A stretch of 64,000 bases of DNA, from the NCBI RefSeq assembly GCF_000002235.5, contig NW_022145541.1, positions 423,501 to 487,500 on the forward strand, given 5' to 3'. A program made the position numbers and the translations under genes. Origin of the DNA: Strongylocentrotus purpuratus (lineage: Eukaryota; Echinodermata; Echinoidea; Camarodonta; Strongylocentrotidae). Of this stretch, positions 13,633 through 22,349 are shown in pieces. The notes under the pieces were generated by a model that had not been told where the DNA came from, did not search any database, and saw only the letters and a program-made list of their open reading frames with translations. Numbering within the stretch: the stretch's first letter is position 1; every line of letters starts with the position of its first letter.

Positions 13633-16600
13633 TTAACTACTACTACTACTACTACTATTGCTACTACTGCTTATACATGTACTAATACTAGAACTAATAC
13701 CACTGCTACTGCTTTACGTACTGCTGCTACTACTACCGATCCTTCTGCTACTACTTCTGTTACTATTTTTAATACTGCTATATTTCTACCACCGCTGTAG
13801 AGGTGTCGTGGACGAGTGGATATGTCACCGGACTGTGGATCACAAGTTACGCGGTTCAAGTCCCACCGCGGCACTAATGTCCTTTGGCAAGACATTGATC
13901 TACATTTGCCACTCTCCAACCAGATGTTTAATGGGTACCCGGTAGGATGCGAAAGCTAATGTGCTTAGATTAGCAAGTGTGCGCTTGTAAAAATGACGCC
14001 TGGCTGGAATGCTCCCCAGTGAGTGGAGAATGTGCATACATTGTGTGCAGGTAAGCCTGAATCCGATGACCGGGGGAATAATAAATATATATGTAAAGCG
14101 CTTTGAGAGGGCCTTCGATCCTGAAAAGTGCTAAGAACGAGCTATTATTATTATCACTGCTTACTGCTGCTACTACTACTTCTCCTCCCTCTACTACTAC
14201 TACTACTTGTACTATTTCTCCTACTACTAACATCCCCTACTTTTATTAACTTTTATACATGGTTAAGGAAAGCTAATAGTATGTTTATATGATATAAATA
14301 TTTGTTCACTCAATGGGAATAACTCGCTACTAAATAAGAAGAAGAAGAAGAAGAAAAACATGAAATAAGCTGAATTGCTAGAACTCAAGAGCGACCGTTG
14401 GCTAGCGCACACGTTGGTTTCGGCCTCCCTTTTGGAAATTCCTGGATCTACCACTGCTTCTACTACTACTTCCACTACTATTACTAACTACTACTACATC
14501 TGCTATACTACTACCAGTACTAATACTACTGCTACTGCTTGCGTACTACTACTGCTTCTTCTACTATTTTTTATACTATTTTTACTACTACTATACTACT
14601 TCTACTACTACTACCAGCCTCTACTATTATTAACTTATACACATAGTTAAGGAAAGCTAATATTAGGTATATATATTATATGTATTTGTTCACTCAAAGG
14701 GAATAACTCGCTACTTATTTATTAAATGTCATATATTGATATGCTGTAGAGAGCTTTATGATCACCTCTCTAAGTAAAATGACCACAAGTACTTTCTTGT
14801 TGTTGTTTTATTTCTAGTTTGCGGCACGATTACGTTCTGGCAAGAGAGCAAAGCTCAAACTACACCCTCCCCAGTGGTAGTTACTCACACCGAGGCCCCA
14901 GATCCAGATATCGTCGCTGAATCTTCAATCAACTGGAGCAGCTTCGATGAGAGCGAACCAGGCAGAGGCTCAGGCCGTGTGGTCGGAGGAAATACAGCAA
15001 ATCATGGTTCAGCGCCCTACATGGTCCGAATCTGGGAATACAGGATTGAGAATGCATGGGATCCATGGACCTTCATCTGCGGTGCGACACTCCTGGACCA
15101 GAGGTGGATTTTGACTGCTGCGCATTGCATGTTTGACAGGCATGGAAACTTGATTAAAAAGGAAAACATGAATTTAATTTTCGGTGATTATAATTCAGAC
15201 TTTACAGAAGAGTCAGAAAAGAGTCGACAGCCAGCGGAAATGATTGTGCATGAGGATTATGACATGACAAACTATGATAATGACATTGCCCTGATACGGA
15301 TCGACCCACCACTGTGGGAGTTCACTCCTTACATTCGTCCTATATGCCTGGCTCCTGGGGTTCTGGTCAGTCGTATCATGGAGACCAATATCAACGGACG
15401 CGTGACCGGATGGGGACAAGAGTCTCTTTTAAGTTCAACCAGTCGGTTTATGAAGGAGGTGGAGTTACCTATTGTTGATCGGCAAACTTGCGAGGAGAGT
15501 GTTGACGAAGATGAAGGAGAGTTTACTGACAACATGTTCTGTGCTGGTTACCACAGTGCGCAGCAGGACACCTGCACTGGTGATGCTGGGGGTCCATTTG
15601 CTTTTCGTCATGATGATGGACGGTGGTATCAACTGGGTATTGTAAGCTGGGGCGTCGGGTGTGCTGAGGAGGGAGAATACGGGTTCTACACAAGCGTCTC
15701 AAGATATCTTCATTGGTTACGTTCTAAGAATGTAACAGTTGCATATTCTCCGAACGTGGCGAGACAGTTCAACGAGAGTCGACCCAGTGAGGCACTTGCC
15801 TTTACAGTTAGATCTCCTAGCACTTTGACTGTTGCAGCAGGTAGCGTAGTCGACCTAGAGTGTTTCCCTAACAGAGATGATGCGTCTGTTCAGTGGTTCG
15901 TAAATAACAGACCAGGTAACATGTTACTCTCTACATACCTTATCAGAATACATGTTTTGATTTCAAACAGTACTAGATGGGTTTAGTAACAACACACACA
16001 GGTGATCCGACATTCGGTCCATGCAGGCATGCAGCGACACGTTCGTCAAATATGGAGGGTATTGCAGACACCTCACCAGACCGACACCCGCTACACCAAG
16101 TGTAGACGAATAAAAATTTGAATTACCCCTAATTATGACACCCCAAAGTGGTCGGTTTGGAGTCAGTGACAGACTGATAGTGCCTGAAGTTGTTTTGGTT
16201 ATAGTATTAAGTCCAGATGTAAAGTGATAAATTCGTCTATTATGCCAACATTTACTGAGGAGGAATTGACGCCGTTGCCTCTGACATACTCCCATAATTA
16301 TTGCGTTTTAGTTTTTAAAGAAATGCTAAGTCTGGTTTTGTTTCTTTAAGGAAAGTTCTTGTTCAAGTGTAAAAGGTGTTTTGGAGCATTTATCAATGTT
16401 TTATATCTCAATAAAGCAGTGTCCAATGAAAAAAAAAAGATTGGATTTGAAGTGTATTCATGCATCGAATATGACTAGAAATAATTGACAATAATTTTTG
16501 GTCAGAGTCTAATGCTAAATGATATGTGGTCCCAAGCACCCATGTCTGTGGTCATTGATTTTAAATGTTTGTGATTTTAGTCAATCTGTCATAATTTTTG

Positions 16601-19600
16601 ATGATCCAAAAATTAATGCCGCACAATATTTTCTTTCTTTTTACAACATTTTAACCGTCCAAAATAACTTCGAGATTGTAATCGCATAACAGGTACTCAA
16701 CTTTGTCTTTAAAGTTTGATGCAAAATCATGATAAACAAATATACCATGCACTGAGAGGCTCTAGTTGAAAATATGGATAGAAGTGGCAGGAATAGCATT
16801 ATTTTCTGTGGGGCGTGGCCCCGAAGACAATAGTGCTATTTATGTCGCCGAGGAATCCATAATTTCACTCGTGGCTTAATATAGTGCATGATATATTTGT
16901 TTTTATATTTTTCAAACCAACCTTCATATAAATAATAATGATAATAATGTTTCCTGTCACTGAAGTAGTGAAGAGTGCAGTGAGAGCAGCACAGTTCCGC
17001 GACCGCGACCGATAGCACATTGATCTTGATTGATAGCATAATGACGTCATCCATGGTATAGTGCCATAGTATAGTGCACTATACCATGGCTGACGTCACG
17101 GTTACATCATAGCAATGTTATGTTTGGTCACATGATGCTTTGTTGACCATCACTGAACAGGATTTCATCGATCAAAAATATAATACCTTTTATAGTACCG
17201 GGAAATTAATTGAACCATAATACTATGCCCATTGCCCCCTCATAATGATTAGTGTTGTATATAAACATTTGATGTTCCAATCCGACTTTAAAAGTCATAC
17301 AATCCTTTTAATTTCTCTCTTGATATTCGCAGTGAGAAACCTTGTGGAAGGAGTGCGTATCCAAAGTTCTGGACTAGTCTTACACTTTGACGCCGTAGAG
17401 GATCGTTTCTCTAGAGTATACTCGTGCGAGGCAAGAGTCAATGATGAGAATGGAGAACAAGTCATTAGAGCAAACTTCCAACTACGTAAGTGGTTTGGTG
17501 GAAACATAGCGAATAAAGACAGATATTTGTGGTACGCATGCACGGTCATAGGTTAAATTTAAGTTCAGAATAGACAGGTTCGTACATGTAGTTAGCTTTT
17601 TAGCGTTTTTTTTACACATAGACGCGTCCCACTGTGTGTATTTCGGAATGATCACTGCCAACGTCATGAAGGTGATTCTAGAACAACTACCCCCTGGACA
17701 TCCACACCCGGATAACCACCCCCAGTCAACTACCCCCTAGGTCAACTACCCATGGACAACTCGTTGTCCGCGGGGGGGGGGGGGTAGTTTTCCTGGGGGA
17801 GAGTCGTCCTAGAGGGTGGTTACCCTAGGGGTAGTTGTCCTAGAGAGTAGTTGACTGGGGTGGTTATCCGGGTGTGGATGTCCAGGGGGTAGTTGTTCTA
17901 GAACCACCTTCATGACGTTGGCAGTGATCATTCCGAAATGCACACAGTGGGACGTGTCTATGTGTAACAAATCTGTGGATATTTGGGGGTCATATGTAAC
18001 AAAGCTAACTACGAACCTGTCTATTCGGAACTTAAATTTAACCTATGATCGTGCATGCGTATGGACGTCCAGGGGTTGGTGTCCGGATACGATGGAGGTG
18101 CTTCATGAATGCCCTTTGTTTGCCCCCTGAAAAGAATATTTACACCTGTATCAGAGAGTGTGCTTTCGGTGAATAAATTAATAATTATATGCATAACTTT
18201 CATGAACACGAATACAGTATTCGTCTTGATGGGTTATAATATTTTTATAACAAATGAACAAAACTAGCGACCAATTACCGATAAAAATTAAATGTCCAAT
18301 ATCTACAAATTTAAACCTATAAACCCGGGGCCGAAGGCTAAATTTGTTTTCCTATGGAATATCTGTAGTACTTGCATATGCGCAAATGGTCATTTTCCTC
18401 GACGACATAAATATACGAATTATTTTCGTCAACTTAGTCAGCATCATAGCTGATATATTTTAAAGGTACTATGTCCCATTTGCAGTCCCAAAAAATGAAA
18501 AAGTTAAATTCCAACTGCATTTAAAAGATAATACTAATTTAGAACTTCCCTAAAAAAGGTGGGGCTTGAAAATGTCTTCAAGTGGGAAAATAACGACTAT
18601 TAGTTGTCAAATCGACTTTAGGGCTATAGAGCCCAAAAGTAATAGTCTTGATTTTCAGACAATTGTACCGAATGGTCATACGTTTTATGCTGTTCAAAGA
18701 TTCAATCAGTTTCATCTTGGCCATCACAAAAAGTGGGTTATTGATGTAGACAAATGCTCATGTACCCTTTACAACTCTTTTCATGTATGTTATTACCAAA
18801 GAAGAAAAAACGCCAGTCAGTCACTCAATAGTGTCTGACAGTGAAGTCTAGCAAGTAAACGGGTTTCCTTGCATAATTTGAATATGAGGACACTGCTAAC
18901 GTTTAAGTTTCACAGATAAGACATACATGACATATTCATAATTCCTGCAAAGTTCTACAGAATTTGAGGTTGGCTGCAAAAGGGACATAGTACCTTTAAT
19001 GCGGGCGCGGAGATAGGATCTTATTTTAGGGAGGGCGGTAGTGGGCAAGCGAATCACTTAAAGAGCGCTCATTAGGGAGTGTGGGTGATAGGCCTCCCGC
19101 GCGAAGCGCGGAAGCTTAGACGTTTCCTTAAATTATTAGGAAAAGAAGACGATTTATTGTACCGTTCTCGACTGTTAATCCTAGTCTAGATGAATCCCCC
19201 CCCCCCTTCAACGCGAAAGCTTTGAAGTTTCATTAAATTATTATAAAAAGAAGACGATTTGCTGTACCGTTCTCGACTGTTAATCCTTGTCTGAATTCAG
19301 TTTCTCCTCCCGCGCGAAGCGCGGAAGCGCGGAAGTTCTGACGTTTTATTAAATTATTAGAGAAAGAAGACGATTCGTTGCACCGTTTTCGACTCTTAAT
19401 AAGCCCTAATTGTCTGAATTCAGTTTTCCCCCTTTAGCGCGAAAGCATTGACGTTTCCTAAAATTATTAGAGAATGAAATCGTCTAAATGAAGTTTCCCC
19501 TTCCGCGCAAAGCGCGGATTTTTTTTTGGCATTTCATCACAATATAGAGAAAGGAAGACGATTCGTCGTACCGTTGGTGACTCCTAAACCTTGTTCGAAT

Positions 19601-21035
19601 TTAGTTTCCCCGAAAATGTTAAACCTCTGATTTCTTTAGCTGATATTATAGGAAAGTGAAACTTCGAGAAAAGTATTGTAGTTGTAGCCACTCTCGATGT
19701 CGTTACAGCGGATAAAAAGTCACAGTTCGTGTAGGGAAAATAACTTGTCGGCCGACCGACAATATACATCTTACCGACTTCAAACTTCTGCATTGATATA
19801 GTACACGAGGATCGAGCAAGAATACCGACACAGCTGACCCGACATAGCAACATATTCACCCGTGTCCTTCTTGCTCCCTCGACGAGACGACTCCACCCAA
19901 CAACCCCCTTCTGTCTTTTACTCCCACTCCTCCTCTTTCAGGCTCTTACCTCCCCTCTCTCTCCTCTCTTTCGCCCCCGTTTCTTTTGTCTCCCTTTTAC
20001 CCTTTATTCTTCGTTTGTTTCCTCTTCTTTCTTTTCTTTTCTTTCCTCTCCTCCCTCTTTTTCTTTTTTCTCTTTCTTTCTTCTCTTTTCTTTCCTTTCT
20101 TTTCCTTTTTTTTCCATTTTTTTCCCTTTTTTTCTTTTCTTTTTCTTTTTCTTTTTTCTTTTCTTTCCCTTTCCCTCTCTTTTCCCCCTCCCCCTTTTCT
20201 CTTTTTTCCGGCGGCAGCGCAATTTTACCCACAATATCCTGACAGGTGAGGGGGGTGTCGCACCCCCCCCCCCCCCTTTGGAGACGCCCCTGACTCCATG
20301 CATTAAAGCACTGACCGATCAGATACAATCTTCTCTCTCTCTCTCTCCTTCCCAGCTATGGGTGGTACTATAGTTTTTTTTTCAAATATTACTCAACCAA
20401 TCACCTTGCACCTTTGTAAGTCGTGTGTGGTTATATATTCTGGCGTAATTTTGTATGAAATGATCATATCAGTAATCAGTGGTCATCATTGACTAAAAAG
20501 TAGCCTGGACACATATCGGTGAACAACATTATATTGCTCATTAATCATGAGTCTATGACAATGCCGAGTACATTATTGGTCAATCCGATGTGATGTTCAA
20601 GTGTTAAAATGCATTTTCGTAGAAAGGTTTCACAACAAATATTTTAAATTAATTTCTATTTCTTAAATTGGAACATTATCACGCAATATGCGCTCATATT
20701 TTAAAGTATACTATTAGTGATTATACTAATATATGAGAATCGAATCCACTTGAAATCAAATCCTCAAGGCGCACATGTGAAACAAAAACAAGAAAAGAGA
20801 ATACATGCTTAACAGCGTAAATACAAACCTAAAAAGTACAGTTCCATGAAATTCTAAAAATTAGTTTTTATTGATATTTAGAGAAGATAGCGTTCATGAA
20901 CAGATTATAAAATTCTCAAGCAGCCTTCAATATTACAAACTGAAATTGCGTTTCTATCAAAAAAATCAAATTGTATGTTAGCCTCTAATTACTGTATATT
21001 TCTATTTTTTGTATTCAGAGGTTACTGGAGCTTGA
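657..21035 (+). CDS. Multidomain YWTD-EGF-CCP2-Ig2-serine protease homolog-Ig protein, 5' partial
   Basis: Exons: 657-816, 1277-1404, 2348-2620, 3708-3833, 4666-4842, 8402-8587, 8950-9120, 10446-10580, 11025-11179, 11936-12083, 14818-15915, 17333-17485, 21019-21035. All have AG/GT borders and phases agree throughout; with one base from the missing upstream exon the total is 976 codons including stop. Visible modules by residue of this partial chain: LDL-receptor YWTD propeller blades (1-187), EGF (188-229), two sushi/CCP modules (230-350), two Ig domains (351-553), a linker plus trypsin fold (554-880), a third Ig (881-970). No transmembrane segment is seen, so the product is probably secreted or extracellular. 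The trypsin fold has Ala for the catalytic Ser (GDAGGP), so it should not cleave peptides. CCP-CCP-protease order recalls C1r/C1s/MASP and haptoglobin, but the propeller and Ig modules do not. The name is descriptive and no ortholog is claimed. The signal peptide and first exons are outside the window. Confidence 0.85.
1277..1404 (+). CDS. Exon: YWTD propeller blade
   Basis: Continues in frame with [20 protein letters not shown], then a WPNGLTIDY motif, both typical of LRP-type YWTD blades. The donor is GTAAGG. Confidence 0.9.
2348..2620 (+). CDS. Exon: YWTD propeller blades
   Basis: Encodes [20 protein letters not shown], then QFLYWTDW and YLRPNGIYM, about two blades ending the propeller. 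This is the closing part of a six-bladed LDL-receptor-like propeller; earlier blades must lie upstream of the window. Confidence 0.9.
2810..3445. repeat. Direct repeats in intron 3 of the multidomain gene
   Basis: A block with TTTGTGCCGGTTCAAA and TTGGACTTAAACATAGAAC occurs at about 3165-3245 and again at 3345-3435. A block with GGTTTACGTTTAA occurs at about 2815-2935 and 3250-3345. These are old duplications of non-coding sequence; no gene seen. Confidence 0.7.
3708..3833 (+). CDS. Exon: EGF-like domain
   Basis: A 42-residue phase 1-1 exon with six Cys in EGF spacing ([16 protein letters not shown], then NCTCADGF and TTCVSG). An EGF module directly after a YWTD propeller is the standard LDLR/LRP arrangement. 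Confidence 0.9.
4040..4135 (+). repeat. SINE 3' tail
   Basis: Carries GGCTTTGAGAGGACCTTCGG..CCTGAAAAGCGCTT and a TTATTATTATT tail, the same tail as the SINE at 13801-14155 and the fragment at 29860-29943. Confidence 0.7.
4666..4842 (+). CDS. Exon: sushi/CCP domain 1
   Basis: A phase 1-1 exon encoding one sushi module: [10 protein letters not shown], then [10 protein letters not shown], then ICQASGTWD and a final Cys. Four core Cys and the conserved Trp are present. Confidence 0.88.
5690..6260. repeat. About 105-bp tandem repeat
   Basis: Roughly six units, each containing CATCTGACCGTAATTAA, GCCTAAAACCCCTGAG and a GGGGGCTCTGCCCCCTGGAC hairpin. Alternate units differ, hinting at a double-length higher-order unit. 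Confidence 0.8.
6410..7060. repeat. 112-bp hairpin-bearing tandem repeat, array 2
   Basis: About six units of the repeat seen at 1-575, one internally shortened (about 6690-6720). Embedded inside the composite hAT-like element. Confidence 0.85.
7490..7975. repeat. GC-rich island flanked by direct repeats
   Basis: A segment containing GGCGAGTAAAAACAGAC occurs at about 7508-7560 and again at 7900-7950, framing GC-rich sequence unlike its surroundings. Open frames exist on both strands but none shows a domain or splice support. Possibly an unclassified transposable element. Confidence 0.5.
8140..8240. repeat. Dispersed repeat fragment
   Basis: ATGGTCATATCTCAGCCAAT and neighbouring sequence recur inverted at about 23340-23440 (GGCTGAGATATGACCAT). 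Unclassified. Confidence 0.6.
8402..8587 (+). CDS. Exon: sushi/CCP domain 2
   Basis: A phase 1-1 exon with a second sushi module: [31 protein letters not shown] and a terminal Cys. An additional Cys pair ([13 protein letters not shown]) is present. The donor GTTAGT is less usual but acceptable. Confidence 0.87.
8950..9120 (+). CDS. Exon: Ig domain 1, first half
   Basis: Encodes [17 protein letters not shown], then [12 protein letters not shown]-strand Cys and C-strand Trp of an I-set type Ig domain. The second half is in the next exon (10446-10580). Confidence 0.87.
9419..9452. repeat. GA microsatellite
   Basis: Uninterrupted run of AG dinucleotides in the Ig1 intron. Confidence 0.95.
9834..10248. 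mobile_element. TTAA-bounded MITE, copy A
   Basis: Bounded by TTAA with terminal inverted repeats TTAAAGATAAGGACCAG and CTGGTCTTTACCTTTAA. An inverted full-length copy is at 41515-41917 in a GNL2 intron. TTAA targets suggest a piggyBac-like mover; no transposase is present. Confidence 0.8.
10446..10580 (+). CDS. Exon: Ig domain 1, second half
   Basis: Encodes [20 protein letters not shown], the F-strand signature (D/E-G-x-Y-x-C) completing the Ig domain begun at 8950. It follows a TTTGCCCTAAG acceptor and ends at a GTAAGT donor. It has no start codon and is found by splice logic and domain continuity. Confidence 0.82.
11025..11179 (+). CDS. Exon: Ig domain 2, first half
   Basis: Encodes [17 protein letters not shown] and [13 protein letters not shown]: Ig B-strand Cys and C-strand Trp. 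It starts phase 1 after a strong pyrimidine tract and ends phase 0 at GTGAGT. Confidence 0.85.
11936..12083 (+). CDS. Exon: Ig domain 2, second half
   Basis: Encodes [20 protein letters not shown] and DQFGRTKG, the EGKYTC F-strand motif that completes Ig domain 2, followed by a proline-containing linker. Phase 0 in, phase 1 out. Confidence 0.85.
12241..12480. repeat. Element-end fragment and foldback
   Basis: The segment after CAGGGCCCACGGAGCGGCGG resembles 5550-5625 (CAGTGCCCGCGGAACGGCGG). It is followed by a foldback in which AAAATGCCAAAACCGATCAA at about 12376 pairs with an inverted copy near 12430-12465. Confidence 0.5.
12836..13104. mobile_element. MITE-like element with CAGTGG ends
   Basis: Begins CAGTGGAGGATGGGG and ends CCTGGATCCACCACTG, an imperfect inverted pair like the other hAT-like elements here. 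Its right portion recurs at 14358-14455. No clean target duplication, because the flank is microsatellite. Confidence 0.5.
13105..13670. repeat. ACT/CTA trinucleotide microsatellite with internal 224-bp duplication
   Basis: Mostly ACT repeats. A segment starting CCCCGCGAACCTTCTACTAG occurs at 13200 and 13424, a tandem duplication of 224 bp. It can be read as a threonine-rich protein but has no gene support. Confidence 0.9.
13801..14155 (+). mobile_element. tRNA-derived SINE
   Basis: The head (about 13801-13872) has tRNA-like A-box GACGAGTGGATATG and B-box GGTTCAAGTCC. A body follows, then the tail TAAAGCGCTTTGAGAGGGCC and a TTATTATTATT end. Inserted in the ACT-rich region of the intron before the protease exon. 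Confidence 0.75.
14161..14640. repeat. ACT-rich microsatellite and duplicated segment
   Basis: Further ACT-type repeats. GAAATAAGCTGAATTGCTA and following bases at 14360-14460 are a second copy of 13012-13110, showing that an element end plus microsatellite was duplicated. Confidence 0.75.
14818..15915 (+). CDS. Exon: trypsin-fold serine protease homolog, catalytic Ser to Ala
   Basis: A single 1.1-kb exon. It opens with VCGT, whose Cys probably pairs with the Cys in YIRPICL, as in two-chain proteases. A Ser/Thr/Pro-rich linker follows, then the activation site RVVGG. His is present (WILTAAHC) and Asp is present (DNDIAL). The expected GDSGGP reads [10 protein letters not shown] at about 15571-15600, so the nucleophile is Ala. 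The S1-pocket Asp six residues earlier is kept, as are SWG and the core Cys residues. The exon then runs into the first half of Ig domain 3 (VDLECFP, VQWFVNN). Serine protease homologs of this kind bind ligands or act as cofactors without hydrolysis. The intron-free protease domain contrasts with the split Ig exons. Confidence 0.93.
16780..17110. repeat. Hairpin-rich repeat with GGGGCGTGGCCCCGAAG core
   Basis: Contains a GGGGCGTGGCCCC hairpin at about 16811 and a strong palindrome CCATGGTATAGTGC..GCACTATACCATGG at 17051-17090. The core resembles 30480-30500. Confidence 0.55.
17333..17485 (+). CDS. Exon: Ig domain 3, second half
   Basis: Encodes [20 protein letters not shown] and VIRANFQL, the F and G strands of the Ig domain begun at the end of the protease exon. 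Phase 1 in and out. Confidence 0.83.
17533..18061. repeat. Large foldback: head-to-head MITE pair
   Basis: TACGCATGCACGGTCATAGG at the left matches inverted sequence ending at 18061. The arms of about 230-260 bp stay complementary up to a G-run near 17770. The arm sequence is the same family as the repeats at 47088-47435 and 51897-52232. Confidence 0.85.
18460..18999. mobile_element. TTAA-bounded MITE with 18-bp perfect TIR
   Basis: Both ends read TTAAAGGTACTATGTCCC inward, with similarity extending to TTTGCAG. Length 540 bp. The open frame inside (about 18572-18838) has no recognised domain. Confidence 0.82.
19085..19620. repeat. 112-bp hairpin-bearing tandem repeat, array 3 (inverted)
   Basis: Reverse-complement copies of the unit at 1-575 and 6410-7060, with CCGCGCGAAGCGCGG hairpins at about 19099 and 19311 and degenerate ones elsewhere. 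Confidence 0.82.
19860..20290. repeat. Polypyrimidine tract and C-run element end
   Basis: About 300 bp almost entirely C/T on the plus strand. It is followed by a C-run and a CGCCCCTG terminus that resembles the right end of the hAT-like elements. Confidence 0.75.
20300..21018. other. Intron sequence, nothing recognised
   Basis: AT-rich intron before the last exon; no gene, RNA or clear element seen. Confidence 0.5.
21019..21035 (+). CDS. Probable terminal coding exon with stop
   Basis: After TTGTATTCAG the phase-1 frame reads QVTGA then TGA, finishing the last Ig strand. This stop makes the summed coding length an exact multiple of three. Overlapping AATAAA signals follow at about 21574-21593. 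The exon is only 17 coding bases, so an RNA read across the 17486-21018 intron is needed. If it is wrong, further exons could lie downstream. Confidence 0.5.
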
Positions 21036-21600
21036 TGATGTTCAGTCCAACCCAACTCAACAATGCAATAATCATGGATGAAAGGAGAGATGTTGTGTTT
21101 TTCTACTTCTATTCCTTAAATATCTACTTAAATTTCGAACCACTGTATGTTTGGTGTGATTAACAATTGTTGGATATAACGATTAGTGATTTAAATTATA
21201 AATATATGCCCACAATTATTTTGTACTTCTTAAAATTGAGCCAGGAGCGTAAATGTTGAGAGAAACTACGAATTCAAAATGTTTTTTTTCTTCTCATGAA
21301 TTGCTAATCCTATCCTCCAATGATTTTGGATAGTAAGAACGTTCGATTTATTCTCAAAATATATATTTTTTTAATTAAAACAAAACTATTATTGATCCCA
21401 GATTATTTAATCTATATTATGATATCTAATTCCAAATAAATTTATCATAGATCTATCTTATTAGCTTTGTCCTACTTTGTGTATTATTGATATACATGTC
21501 CATTTTAAAAGAATCTCTTATTCAGCCCACAAACTGCGAATGTGGTTATAAATATTTTTTTCATTAACTGTTTTGAATAAATAAATAAATAAACGATTGC
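21036..21600 (+). terminator. Putative 3' UTR and polyadenylation signal of the multidomain gene
   Basis: AT-rich non-coding sequence after the probable stop. Several overlapping AATAAA hexamers sit at about 21574-21593 with no other gene close by. Inferred only. Confidence 0.4.
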
Positions 21601-21959
21601 GTGACTCTATGATTAAACTCATTTAAATGACACCCGTGTTAATTGTAGTTTTGATAGAATATAATTATACTGACTTAAAGTTGTGAATGACAATTTACTC
21701 ATGTATACGATGCTATAAAAATATTTAGATAAAGTTATCGAATACGTCGACAACTTTTTTACAAAATATGACAATATCATAATCAAAACCTCTGAATTGC
21801 GATTTAGATTTCTTGTTTTTGTTTTAATGAATGAAATGCAGTGCATTGTTTTACTAGTGTCATAATATGTTATGTAATAAAATATACTGTTAAAGGGATA
21901 CATGATGACACTGTGCGCCTATTTACATATGACAGGCTATATATATACAAATGATAACC

Positions 21960-22286
21960 TCCGTCTAAATTATCCAATTACACGTGTCCAAGCCGGGGAT
22001 AGGACTTTCACGGTAGCAGCATCCAAAGGGTGGAATAATCTCCCCATGTCCATCAGACAATCTGCCTCTATCGATATTTTTAAGAAGGCTCTGAAAACTC
22101 ATCTCTTTACATGAATTCTCCTCTATGTTTAATTATTTAATTTAATTAATTGAATTTAATATTTTATATGGAATATCTAATTGTAGCCTTTAATTACTAC
22201 ATGTAGTAAATACCAATAATATTATTTGATGTTAGCGCTCTGAGCCTTATGGGAATGGCGCACTAAATGTTTATTGTATTGTATTG

Positions 22287-22287
<1 letters not shown>
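21960..22287 (+). mobile_element. LINE 3' end (CR1/L2-like)
   Basis: Encodes the C-terminal reverse-transcriptase tail RTFTVAASKGWNNLPMSIRQ followed by FKKALKTHLFT and a stop at about 22113. A 3' UTR ends in repeated TTGTA units, typical of CR1/L2-type non-LTR elements. Strongly 5'-truncated. Confidence 0.78.

Positions 22288-22343
<56 letters not shown>
22288..22343. repeat. AT microsatellite
   Basis: Uninterrupted TA dinucleotides abutting the LINE tail. Confidence 0.97.
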
Positions 22344-22346
<3 letters not shown>

Positions 22347-22349
22347 AGT

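Noticed and set aside
13068-13685. Threonine-rich mucin-like ORF of about 200 codons
   Set aside because: It is a translation of the ACT microsatellite with an internal duplication; open frames occur in several frames and on both strands.
13801-13872. tRNA gene
   Set aside because: A-box and B-box are present but the cloverleaf is poor and the sequence continues into a SINE body and tail.
18572-18838. 90-codon ORF inside a MITE
   Set aside because: No recognised domain; it lies within a TTAA-bounded non-autonomous element.
19862-20330. Ser/Phe-rich and Lys/Glu-rich ORFs
   Set aside because: Both come from one polypyrimidine tract read on opposite strands.
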